From a candidate division WWE3 bacterium RIFOXYD1_FULL_39_9 (GTDB lineage: Bacteria > Patescibacteriota > WWE3 > UBA101185 > UBA10185): a stretch of DNA of 9,260 nucleotides. Made by a program: the position numbers and the translations under genes. Below, piece by piece: positions 1 to 6,126 of the stretch. Numbering within the stretch: the stretch's first letter is position 1; each line of letters starts with the position of its first letter. The stretch lies in contig MEWG01000015.1 of the NCBI GenBank assembly GCA_001773295.1, positions 24,821 through 34,080 on the forward strand, given 5' to 3'. The notes under the pieces were generated by a model, which saw nothing but the letters and a program-made list of their open reading frames with translations, did not search any database and was not told the origin of the DNA.

Positions 1-372
1 GGGGCGGCAAAGGCAACTACTTCCGTCATTCCCGAACTTGAAGGGCTATTTGACGGAATTGCCATAAGAGTCCCGATTATCACCGGCTCTCTTTCTGATA
101 TAACCATGCTTGTTGAGAAAAAAACTACAGTAGATGAGGTTAATTCGGTACTTATGAAGGCTTCCCAAGATCCGAAATATAAAAATGTAATGTCCGCTAC
201 TTACGCACCGATTGTTTCATCCGATGTTATAGGCACAAGTTACTCTGCCATCTGCGACTTAAGCATGACCAAAGTTGTAGACGGCGATATGGTCAAAGTA
301 CTTGCCTGGTATGACAATGAATGGGGCTACAGCAACAGACTTGTGGAAATGGCAATTTTAGCTGCTGCCTAG
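1..372 (+). CDS. gap: Glyceraldehyde-3-phosphate dehydrogenase, C-terminal part (5' end outside window)
   Basis: This enzyme interconverts glyceraldehyde-3-phosphate and 1,3-bisphosphoglycerate with NAD(P) in cytoplasmic glycolysis. The reading frame is open from base 1, giving 123 residues to a TAG stop. Visible family signatures are GAAKA at the start, the RVP segment at residues 23-25 (its Arg is the known phosphate-binding residue), and the C-terminal WYDNEWGYSNR block. The segment after RVP reads IITGSLSDIT where enzymes such as the E. coli one have TPNVSVVDLT, so this belongs to a variant lineage. The NAD-binding domain and catalytic Cys lie upstream and cannot be assessed. The next gene, pgk, starts 50 bases downstream with no hairpin between them, consistent with co-transcription. 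The family assignment is secure. Confidence 0.95.
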   Translation, partial: GAAKATTSVIPELEGLFDGIAIRVPIITGSLSDITMLVEKKTTVDEVNSVLMKASQDPKYKNVMSATYAPIVSSDVIGTSYSAICDLSMTKVVDGDMVKVLAWYDNEWGYSNRLVEMAILAAA

Positions 373-422
373 ACCTTCCCTATCCCAAAAAAATCATAAT
401 AAAGTGCTAAAATGTATCAAGT

Positions 423-1385
423 ATGAAATCCCTACGCGAAGCTCCGATTAACATAGGCACTAAAGTATTTATTGCTGCTGATCTTGATGTTCCTATGGAA
501 AATGGAACTATTCTTGAAACATACCGACTGGATAACTTAATTCCCACTATAAAGTACGTTCTGGAAAAAGGCGGAATCCCTATACTTGGAGGGCACATCG
601 GGAGCCCAAAGGGACAGATTGTAGACGAGCTTAGCACTAAACGCCTAAAGCTGTATTTTGACGAGAAACTTGGTGTCGGAAATTATATGCTCCTGGAAAA
701 CCTAAGATTCGACAAACGTGAAGAAGAAAACTCCGTTGATTATGCAAAAGAGCTGGCTGGAAAAGCTGACGTGTATGTTAATGAAAACTTTTCAACATCT
801 CACAGAAATCATGCCTCCATTGTGCAACTCCCACGATTACTGCCTTCATATGCAGGTTTCAGACTGGAAGACGAGGTAGCTAACTTATCCAAGGTAATTG
901 ATAGCCCCAGAAGACCTTTAGTAGCCATAATAGGTGGCGCAAAACTTGAGAGCAAAAAACCTACTGTTTCAAGATTTATTGAACTTGCGGACTATGTTCT
1001 TATTGGGGGAAGAATCGGTCTTGAATGGGCAGAAGAAATTCCCGGCAATCTGATCTTGCCTTTAGACTACCAGGACGATAACAAGGATATCGGAAGTGAA
1101 ACTATTGAAAAATACTGCGATATTATTTCCAGCGCCAAGACAGTGCTGTGGGCAGGACCGCTTGGAATGTACGAGGAGGATAAATATATTATCGGTACAA
1201 GAAAAATTGCTGAAGCAATAACAAAAAATACTGATTGCTTTTCGGTGATAGGCGGCGGAGACCTTGTTGCCGCCACAAATAAACTTGGGCTTTTAACTAA
1301 TTTTGGTTTTGTATCCACTGGAGGCGGAGCCATGCTGGAGTTTTTGGTCAAATCCACACTTCCCGGTATAGAAGCATTAAATTAA
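423..1385 (+). CDS. pgk: Phosphoglycerate kinase, compact and divergent
   Basis: It transfers phosphate between 1,3-bisphosphoglycerate and ADP in glycolysis. At 320 residues it is well below the usual ~390-420. By eye the missing sequence lies before the LLENLRF block (residues 90-96) and between the GGAK region and the ILP segment (about 199-212). Retained motifs are Asp20 in AADLDVP, His58, Arg95, STSHRNHAS with Arg128, GGAK with Lys174, GPLG (245-248), GGGD with Asp280 and STGGGA (298-303). Substitutions at normally conserved substrate positions are RVDFN to AADLD at 18-22 and HLGRPKG to HIGSPKG at 58-64, so one Arg of the basic patch is Ser61. The ATG has no Shine-Dalgarno sequence. The ferredoxin-like gene begins one base after the stop. 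The family is clear; full activity is likely but not assured. Confidence 0.93.
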   Translation: MKSLREAPINIGTKVFIAADLDVPMENGTILETYRLDNLIPTIKYVLEKGGIPILGGHIGSPKGQIVDELSTKRLKLYFDEKLGVGNYMLLENLRFDKREEENSVDYAKELAGKADVYVNENFSTSHRNHASIVQLPRLLPSYAGFRLEDEVANLSKVIDSPRRPLVAIIGGAKLESKKPTVSRFIELADYVLIGGRIGLEWAEEIPGNLILPLDYQDDNKDIGSETIEKYCDIISSAKTVLWAGPLGMYEEDKYIIGTRKIAEAITKNTDCFSVIGGGDLVAATNKLGLLTNFGFVSTGGGAMLEFLVKSTLPGIEALN

Positions 1386-1386
1386 A

Positions 1387-1656
1387 ATGGCAAAGGTAAT
1401 AAAAGTAGAATTTCCAAACAAGTGCATAGGTTGCGAGTTGTGCATAATGGAGGCGCAAAGACAGCTCCAAATAGTGGGGTTGGAGGGCGCTTTAATAAGG
1501 GTTTTGAGAAACAAAACAGATAAAGGAGTTGGTTTAGAATTCCATGTGGAAGTAGACCCGAGAATTAATAAATTGGATATTAAAAAGATTACATCAATCT
1601 GTCCTGCGGGCGTTTTTACGATTTCAGAGGAGGAATCAAGTGAATTTAACCAGTAA
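1387..1656 (+). CDS. Ferredoxin-like protein with one probable [4Fe-4S] cluster
   Basis: This small protein of 89 residues is probably a cytoplasmic electron carrier. It has Cys13-x2-Cys16-x2-Cys19 near the N-terminus and a distant Cys72-Pro73, the usual ligand set of a single [4Fe-4S] ferredoxin. The position where a CxxCxxCxxxCP motif would continue (residue 23) is Ala, so no second cluster is expected. The 52 residues between Cys19 and Cys72 are unusually long and hold a basic stretch (RVLRNKTDK) followed by a strand-rich segment; the C-terminus is acidic. It starts one base after pgk, and its last 17 bases overlap the start of the AOR-like gene, which implies coupled expression. I infer that it passes electrons to or from that neighbour. 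It might instead be a structural Fe-S subunit rather than a free ferredoxin. Confidence 0.8.
   Translation: MAKVIKVEFPNKCIGCELCIMEAQRQLQIVGLEGALIRVLRNKTDKGVGLEFHVEVDPRINKLDIKKITSICPAGVFTISEEESSEFNQ
1626..1633 (+). promoter_or_regulatory. Strong Shine-Dalgarno sequence for the AOR-like gene
   Basis: AGAGGAGG lies six bases before a GTG codon at 1640, inside the 3' end of the ferredoxin-like gene. It supports GTG as the start and stands out because most genes in the window have no recognisable Shine-Dalgarno sequence. Confidence 0.8.
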
Positions 1657-2482
1657 AAAAGTTCTCCTAATAGACTTAGAAAAAGAGGCTTCTGAAGTTA
1701 AAAGCTACGCAGACCTCCAGAAATATGTAGGCGGAGTAGGACTTGGGCTTAAGTTAATGCATCTTTATAAAGATCTCGATCCACTCGTTTTATCTGTAGG
1801 ACCTTTAAATGGCTTTTTTCCATTTGCCTCGAAAACTTCGGTCGTTCTTAACGATAGCGGGGTAATTGAAGACTTATATATTGGAGGAACTCTATCTGCG
1901 CGAATAAAGTTTACCGGGATAGACTCAATTGTTATATGCGGTAAAGCAAAAGATAAATCAGTCTTAGAAATTATTGATACTGAAGTTACTTTTAAACCAG
2001 CGGATACGGAAATGGGTTCGTTAGGACTTCCCGGACGAAGAAGCATTGTTGCCAAGGATGATACTAAATTTTTTGTAGATAAGTATTTTACAACACCTGA
2101 ATATTTCCTCGAGACAAAACTTGAAGAAAAAAATATCATCGGACTAGCCATTACCGGTACCGAAACTTTTAAACCGGTACCTCTGGATAAATATCAAGAG
2201 CTGTATCATAAAATACTTGCCAGAAAATCCGATATTACTGTTTTGGAAAATGTGCATCCATCTTGCTTTAACTGTCCAATGGGCTGTGACAGGTCACGGG
2301 TGGGGGAACTTGGGGGAAATGTATTAATTCACAGTCTAGTTGCTTGCCAGTACGCCGAAAAGATCTATTCTGATGTAGGTGTTGTTTTTTCATGTCTGAA
2401 TATTTTGGGGTATGATTACACTCACGAAGATATTGAAAATCTTCCAAAGTTAATCGAAGAAACCCTTAAAAATTTGAATTAA
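1640..2482 (+). CDS. Half-length AOR-like protein (N-terminal domain plus Cys cluster motif)
   Basis: This protein of 280 residues resembles the N-terminal part of tungsten-dependent aldehyde:ferredoxin oxidoreductases, which have about 600 residues. Matching segments are GGVGLGLKL (31-39, compare GGRGLGAKL), the VGPLNG region (53-58), and IGGTLSARIKFTGIDSIVI (81-99), like the GG..LK.AGYD block that helps bind the pterin. CFNCPMGC gives Cys209, Cys212 and Cys216 in the C-x2-C-x3-C spacing of the AOR cluster. NILGYD (254-259) resembles the first DxxGLD pterin-contact motif. The protein then ends, so the C-terminal domain with the second such motif and the fourth cluster Cys is absent; Cys236 or Cys252 might substitute. 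The gene has a GTG start with a strong Shine-Dalgarno sequence. tpiA begins three bases after the stop, with no remnant of the lost half. The substrate is unknown, and a non-catalytic or partner-dependent redox role is possible. Confidence 0.72.
   Translation: MNLTSKKVLLIDLEKEASEVKSYADLQKYVGGVGLGLKLMHLYKDLDPLVLSVGPLNGFFPFASKTSVVLNDSGVIEDLYIGGTLSARIKFTGIDSIVICGKAKDKSVLEIIDTEVTFKPADTEMGSLGLPGRRSIVAKDDTKFFVDKYFTTPEYFLETKLEEKNIIGLAITGTETFKPVPLDKYQELYHKILARKSDITVLENVHPSCFNCPMGCDRSRVGELGGNVLIHSLVACQYAEKIYSDVGVVFSCLNILGYDYTHEDIENLPKLIEETLKNLN
2156..2181 (+). repeat. Intragenic inverted repeat in the AOR-like gene
   Basis: ACCGGTACC occurs twice (2153-2161 and 2173-2181). Because its core is self-complementary, GGTACCG at 2156-2162 can pair with CGGTACC at 2175-2181, giving a 7-bp GC-rich stem with a 12-base loop inside the coding sequence. 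No function can be shown; it may be chance. Confidence 0.35.
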
Positions 2483-2485
2483 TTT

Positions 2486-3157
2486 ATGAAATATATAATC
2501 GCCAACTGGAAAATGAGCATGAATTTTTTAGAAGTCACCCATTGGTTGGAAAAGTTTAAAGATTTTGATATTTCTACAGAGGACGATAAAGAAATTGTAA
2601 TTGCCCCGTCTTACCCGTATCTCGAGCAAGTTTTTACAAGCATCAAAGGAACTGAGCTTACATTAGGCGCACAGGATGTTTCGACAAACACTAAGGGAGC
2701 GCATACAGGGGATGTGGGGGCTTTCCAACTCAAAGATTTTTGCAAATATTGTATTGTTGGGCACAGCGAGCGTAAAGAATCAACGGATGTAGTATCTCAA
2801 AAGATAGATCTCTGTGTGCAAAATAACATTACACCAATAGTATGCTTTGTTACCCCTGAACAACTAAAAACCTATGCTGTTTTTAACGAAGTTGCCTTGT
2901 TTACCTGGGAAGATCCAAATAACATTTCCCACGGCGGTGTATATAATCCTAAAAACATCGAAGAGATTGAAACCGGTATTTCTCAATTAAGAAGTCTCGT
3001 TAAGAAGGATACTGTGATAATATATGGCGGTTCTGTTAATAGAGACAATATAGGCGAATTAGCGCGGCTACAAGGTTTAAATGGCGTACTAATAGGTAAT
3101 GCCAGTACCGACCCGAAGCACTTTTTTGATATTATTGTCGAATACTGCAAACAATGA
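2486..3157 (+). CDS. tpiA: Triosephosphate isomerase, short form
   Basis: It interconverts dihydroxyacetone phosphate and glyceraldehyde-3-phosphate in the cytoplasm. The protein has 223 residues against the usual ~250. Catalytic residues are recognisable: Lys9 in ANWK, His93 in VGHSERK, and Glu142 in TWED. Other family blocks are GAQDVS (61-66), GAHTGDVGAFQLKD (71-84), IIYGGSV (178-184) and GVLIGNAS (200-207). The flexible phosphate-gripping loop 6 is unusual: after the catalytic Glu it reads DPNNISHGG instead of PVWAIGTG. The final phosphate loop has GNAS instead of GGAS. The gene starts three bases after the AOR-like gene with no Shine-Dalgarno sequence, and its TGA stop overlaps the next ATG (ATGA). 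The assignment is secure; the loop changes may affect kinetics. Confidence 0.92.
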   Translation: MKYIIANWKMSMNFLEVTHWLEKFKDFDISTEDDKEIVIAPSYPYLEQVFTSIKGTELTLGAQDVSTNTKGAHTGDVGAFQLKDFCKYCIVGHSERKESTDVVSQKIDLCVQNNITPIVCFVTPEQLKTYAVFNEVALFTWEDPNNISHGGVYNPKNIEEIETGISQLRSLVKKDTVIIYGGSVNRDNIGELARLQGLNGVLIGNASTDPKHFFDIIVEYCKQ

Positions 3158-4239
3158 CATACAGCGATATGAAAATTACAACTGAAGATACCGATCGAAC
3201 TAATTCTGCGGGTGTTTCCTCAAGATACCGCGATAAAAAGAAGGGTTCTACAGGAATTTTAGTGTTTGGCGCAGGAGTCCTTTTGGTAGGAATTGCGTTG
3301 TTTTTTATAGTCAAAACCCTTGGTAAATCACTTGACCCTATTTCTATTGTAGCCAGTGTCTCAGCTTCTGACATTGAAGAGACTGACGGAAGAACAAATG
3401 TACTTTTGTTGGGTTCCGATAAACGCAACTCCGGTGTAGTAAGCTCTGAACTAACGGACACAATTCTGGTTGCATCTATAGGACAGGTCGATAAAGATTT
3501 AGTTTTAATTTCAATTCCAAGAGATCTGTGGGTTCAAAGTCCTGAAGGCTACCACTCCAAGGTAAATGAAATCTATACATACGGCGGCGCTGAAGAAATA
3601 ACACAAGTTGTAGAAGACGTTCTGGGAATACCAATTCATTATCACACTTTGGTTACTTTTGATCTGTTTAGAGAAGCAATAAATGTGCTCGGCGGGATTG
3701 AAATTACAGTAGATCGCGCGTTTACGGATTATGAATACCCGGTGGAAGGTAAGGAAAATGCTCCAGACAACGAAAGATACGAAACAGTGCATTTTGAGGC
3801 CGGAAAACAGGTAATGGACGGCGACACTGCCCTTAAATATGCCAGATCCCGAAAAGGAGATAATGACGAAGGTACTGATTTTGCAAGGTCGAGAAGGCAG
3901 CAGAAAGTAATTATGGCAATAAAAGATAAGGCACTTTCACTTGAAACTTTGATCAACCCCGTAAAACTAAAGGAGCTGTACGATATCTATTCAAAGAGCG
4001 TGGACACCAACATCGATTTGGGAACAGTTCAAAGTTTTTATTTACTTTCTCAGAAAATAAATTTTGAAAGAGTTACTGCAGTAGTCTTAGACGATAGAAG
4101 CGAAGCAAACGAGGGCGGGCTTCTTTACGCACCAGAGGACACAACACTTTACGGAGGCAGATACGTACTAATCCCTCGTACAGGAGACTACTCACAAATC
4201 CATGCATACGTTCAAAAATATGTTTTTGGCGGTAAATAA
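3154..4239 (+). CDS. LytR-CpsA-Psr (LCP) family envelope protein
   Basis: LCP proteins are membrane-anchored enzymes that transfer polyprenyl-phosphate-linked glycopolymers onto peptidoglycan or other acceptors at the outer face of the membrane. This protein of 361 residues has a hydrophilic N-terminus, one membrane helix at about 34-54 and an external LCP domain from about 82 to 260. Signatures are NVLLLGSDKR (82-91), TDTILV (101-106), SIPRDLW with Arg123, KVNEIYTYGG (136-145), LGGIEITVD (179-187), and the Arg-rich block with Arg231, Arg233, Asp242, Arg245 and RRQQKV (247-252). The tail after about 300 carries no recognised domain. Translation is probably coupled to tpiA through the ATGA overlap. 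With a sortase downstream and MurJ nearby, a role in wall glycopolymer attachment fits; the actual glycopolymer is unknown. Confidence 0.93.
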   Translation: MTYSDMKITTEDTDRTNSAGVSSRYRDKKKGSTGILVFGAGVLLVGIALFFIVKTLGKSLDPISIVASVSASDIEETDGRTNVLLLGSDKRNSGVVSSELTDTILVASIGQVDKDLVLISIPRDLWVQSPEGYHSKVNEIYTYGGAEEITQVVEDVLGIPIHYHTLVTFDLFREAINVLGGIEITVDRAFTDYEYPVEGKENAPDNERYETVHFEAGKQVMDGDTALKYARSRKGDNDEGTDFARSRRQQKVIMAIKDKALSLETLINPVKLKELYDIYSKSVDTNIDLGTVQSFYLLSQKINFERVTAVVLDDRSEANEGGLLYAPEDTTLYGGRYVLIPRTGDYSQIHAYVQKYVFGGK

Positions 4240-4246
4240 TTAGCAA

Positions 4247-4948
4247 ATGATTTACATCGTTCATGGTGAAAATGCGCCACAATCCAGACTATTGATAGCT
4301 AATCAGCAAAACAAGCTGGGTATAGAAACCAGAATGGAATTTGAACTTTCCCAGACAACTCCTCAACAACTTTATGAAACGGCTATTTCCGGGGATCTGT
4401 TTGGCAACCTTCCTTTTATAGTTCTTGATATAACTTCAGCTAACAAACAAGCGGTAGAACCATACATCGAAACATTTAAAAAAATTCCGGATAAGGCAAA
4501 TCTAATTATCTACGCTCAGAAAACACTACCTAAAACACATCCGGTTATGACGGAACTTTCTGCATTAAATGCGCGGCTTATTACTAACAACAAGGAAATA
4601 GAATCTAATATTTTCAAATTTGTGGATAATCTTTTTTACAAAAACAGAAGCGTGACTTACAAAGAACTTGAAAAAATGATAAAAGAAGACGCCGATCCGT
4701 TTTATACAATGAGCATGATTTGGTACGGATTACGAACAATTACAAATTATATTTTTCAAGCACCTTCGGTTAAAAACATGAAGCCTTTTATGCTCGGGAA
4801 AGCAGCGAAACAAGCCGAAGGATTTTCAACAGAAAGCATAAAAACACTTTTTACAGAAATGTACGAGCTGGATAAAAAGACTAAATTAGGCGAACTAAGT
4901 CCGGATTTAGCTGTTACAATTGCAATAGAAAAAATATTGAACGCCTAA
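4247..4948 (+). CDS. holA: DNA polymerase III delta subunit (clamp loader), short form
   Basis: The delta subunit opens the beta sliding clamp within the clamp-loader complex during replication. At 233 residues it is short compared with about 340 in E. coli. The N-terminus MIYIVHGEN resembles the MIYFLYGED-type start of the family. LFGNLPFIVLD (51-61) corresponds to the LF....VV segment, and ANLIIYA (84-90) to the following strand. The C-terminal helical collar has ADPFYTMSMIWYGLRTI and a closing pattern of ELDKKTKLGELSPDLAVTIAIEKIL, typical of delta subunits (AD..IK.G..DP..ALE). There is no P-loop motif, as expected for delta. The gene lies seven bases after the LCP gene and two bases before the sortase gene, so it rides in an envelope operon. 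The similarity is distant, so a search of the clamp-loader family should confirm it. Confidence 0.75.
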   Translation: MIYIVHGENAPQSRLLIANQQNKLGIETRMEFELSQTTPQQLYETAISGDLFGNLPFIVLDITSANKQAVEPYIETFKKIPDKANLIIYAQKTLPKTHPVMTELSALNARLITNNKEIESNIFKFVDNLFYKNRSVTYKELEKMIKEDADPFYTMSMIWYGLRTITNYIFQAPSVKNMKPFMLGKAAKQAEGFSTESIKTLFTEMYELDKKTKLGELSPDLAVTIAIEKILNA

Positions 4949-4950
4949 AA

Positions 4951-5673
4951 ATGCCTGCTTACAAACGTAAAATTTATCTAAAAGATGAGACATTTGACCC
5001 AATTTACAAAACCGTAAATTCGGGTTTTTACTTTAAATCGCGCGTTCTTCCGGGATTGCTTTTGGCAACCGGCTTCTTAATATTGGGTACGCAGGTTGTA
5101 TATCCATTGGTTTATTTCAAGACACAGGACGAAATTTCTAAACCGGCAGCTTCTAGCGTTCTTGGAATAGCAAGCGGTTTTAGTGATTTTGAGTTTTCCG
5201 AATTAAATACTTCCTCAGAAAAAAATGAGGGTTCCGCTGATCTTCCTCAATTTTTCTATTTAACAATCCCAAAACTAAAAATAGATAAGGCACTGGTAGA
5301 AACGAATGCACCTACATTAAAGCCTGACACTGCCCTTGGCCACTACACCGGTTCAGGACTTCCGGGAGAAGTAGGAAACACGTTTATCTACGGACACTCC
5401 GTTCTTCCTTGGTTTTACAATCCAAAGAACTATAAAACTATTTTTTCAACTCTGGGTGATTTGTCCGCCGGCGACATTCTTAACATCAAATACAACGATA
5501 AAGAACTAACATATAAGGTTGAGGGGTTGGAAATTCTACCTACTGACAAAGTAAATCCGCTGGCCGAGTATAAACCAAAATACTTAAACGAATCCACAAT
5601 AACTTTAATGACATGCTGGCCGGCAGGAACCAAAGCGAAGAGACTTATTGTAAAAGCAGTTATGGTTGAATAG
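4951..5673 (+). CDS. Sortase (transpeptidase) with intact catalytic triad
   Basis: Sortases cleave a C-terminal sorting motif of exported proteins and attach them to a nucleophile such as cell-wall peptide or another pilin. This protein of 240 residues has an N-terminal membrane helix at about 33-53, a linker to about 100, and a beta-barrel domain beginning FYLTIPKLKID (102-112). Catalytic His149 lies in NTFIYGHS, Cys222 in TLMTCWP, and the assisting Arg is probably Arg231 in AKRLIV. The ALGHYTGSGLPGEVGN segment (128-143) is typical of the family. Class cannot be set by eye. It is the last gene of the plus-strand run, two bases after holA and without a Shine-Dalgarno sequence. The convergent gene just beyond it encodes a protein with a sortase-type C-terminus, its likely substrate. 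Confidence 0.95.
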   Translation: MPAYKRKIYLKDETFDPIYKTVNSGFYFKSRVLPGLLLATGFLILGTQVVYPLVYFKTQDEISKPAASSVLGIASGFSDFEFSELNTSSEKNEGSADLPQFFYLTIPKLKIDKALVETNAPTLKPDTALGHYTGSGLPGEVGNTFIYGHSVLPWFYNPKNYKTIFSTLGDLSAGDILNIKYNDKELTYKVEGLEILPTDKVNPLAEYKPKYLNESTITLMTCWPAGTKAKRLIVKAVMVE

Positions 5674-5722
5674 GTAATGGAGAATTAAATCTTCGACCTA
5701 TTTCTAGGTTTATTTCAAACCT
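5669..5722. terminator. Probable bidirectional terminator region with overlapping inverted repeats
   Basis: Between the convergent genes, AATAGGT (5669-5675) pairs with ACCTATT (5696-5702), and an inner stem GGAGA (5679-5683) / TCTTC (5690-5694) extends the structure; TTTCT follows. ACCTA (5696-5700) can instead pair with TAGGT (5705-5709) around a four-base loop (GAAA on the minus strand). AGGTTT (5706-5711) pairs with AAACCT (5717-5722), across the stop codon of the minus-strand gene. There is no long T tract, so strength is uncertain, but the position between two operon ends supports termination. Confidence 0.55.
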
Positions 5723-6126
5723 CGTACGACTCTCTTTTCAAATCCGGACAATGCTATTTTCCTAGGGTCTTTCGAAATTACAAAAAGACCTGTCAAAAAT
5801 GTTATTCCTGAAAGAATTAGGCCGAGTGTAACTTCAAAAGTTCCGCTATCAGGAACCGCGGCAGTACCTTGAGTGGTTTCGGCTGTGCCGTCGGCACCTG
5901 CTAAAACTGCTCTTGTCGGTACATCCATTTTCTGACTAGCCAAATCTCCAAATACTGTCTCCTCGGTGTAACTAACCTGCTCTTCTTCTACGTCTGCGCT
6001 TAATTCTGATTTATTTAGGGAAGGGCTGGTTATAACGTAATAGACTACACTAAACAAAATAAGTGAGATCGATAATGTTAATAAAAACGTTTTAAATCCT
6101 TTTTGTGCTTGGTCTGTGCTATTCAT
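5710..6126 (-). CDS. Putative sortase-anchored surface protein with VPDSG sorting signal
   Basis: I do not recognise a named family in this protein of 138 residues. It has an N-terminal membrane helix at about 13-33 that may be an uncleaved signal anchor, then a polar acidic region. A Thr/Ala/Gly-rich linker (about 74-90) precedes VPDSG at 91-95, a hydrophobic helix at about 98-117, and a basic tail (Lys119, Arg122, Lys123, Lys131, Arg132, Arg135, Lys138). Motif, hydrophobic stretch and basic tail in that order form the layout of an LPxTG-type cell-wall sorting signal, with VPDSG as a variant. The start overlaps the preceding 60-residue gene by eight bases, and the gene ends the PilN/PilO-like operon. 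It faces the sortase gene tail to tail. I infer that it is exported, anchored or polymerised by the sortase; alternatively it is a two-helix membrane protein. Confidence 0.65.
   Translation of the reverse strand: MNSTDQAQKGFKTFLLTLSISLILFSVVYYVITSPSLNKSELSADVEEEQVSYTEETVFGDLASQKMDVPTRAVLAGADGTAETTQGTAAVPDSGTFEVTLGLILSGITFLTGLFVISKDPRKIALSGFEKRVVRGLK

Noticed and set aside
373..422. Promoter for pgk in the gap-pgk spacer (CATAAT at 395-400 or TAAAAT at 408-413)
   Set aside because: Neither hexamer has a plausible -35 partner at 16-18 bases, and the spacing suits operon read-through from gap.
412..426. Four-codon open frame ATG-TAT-CAA-GTA-TGA whose stop overlaps the pgk ATG, as a possible regulatory leader peptide
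   Set aside because: It is too short, has no Shine-Dalgarno sequence and no codon pattern suggesting attenuation; likely chance.
1067..1357. Minus-strand open frame opposite the 3' part of pgk
   Set aside because: It is antisense to conserved phosphoglycerate kinase motifs, and its Pro/Ser-rich product is typical of a shadow frame.
1765..2151. Minus-strand open frame of 128 codons opposite the AOR-like gene
   Set aside because: It lies wholly antisense to a gene with clear family similarity, its translation shows no recognisable motif, and it lacks independent start signals.
3511..3956. Two overlapping minus-strand open frames opposite the LCP gene
   Set aside because: They are antisense to the conserved LCP catalytic region, overlap each other and match nothing known.
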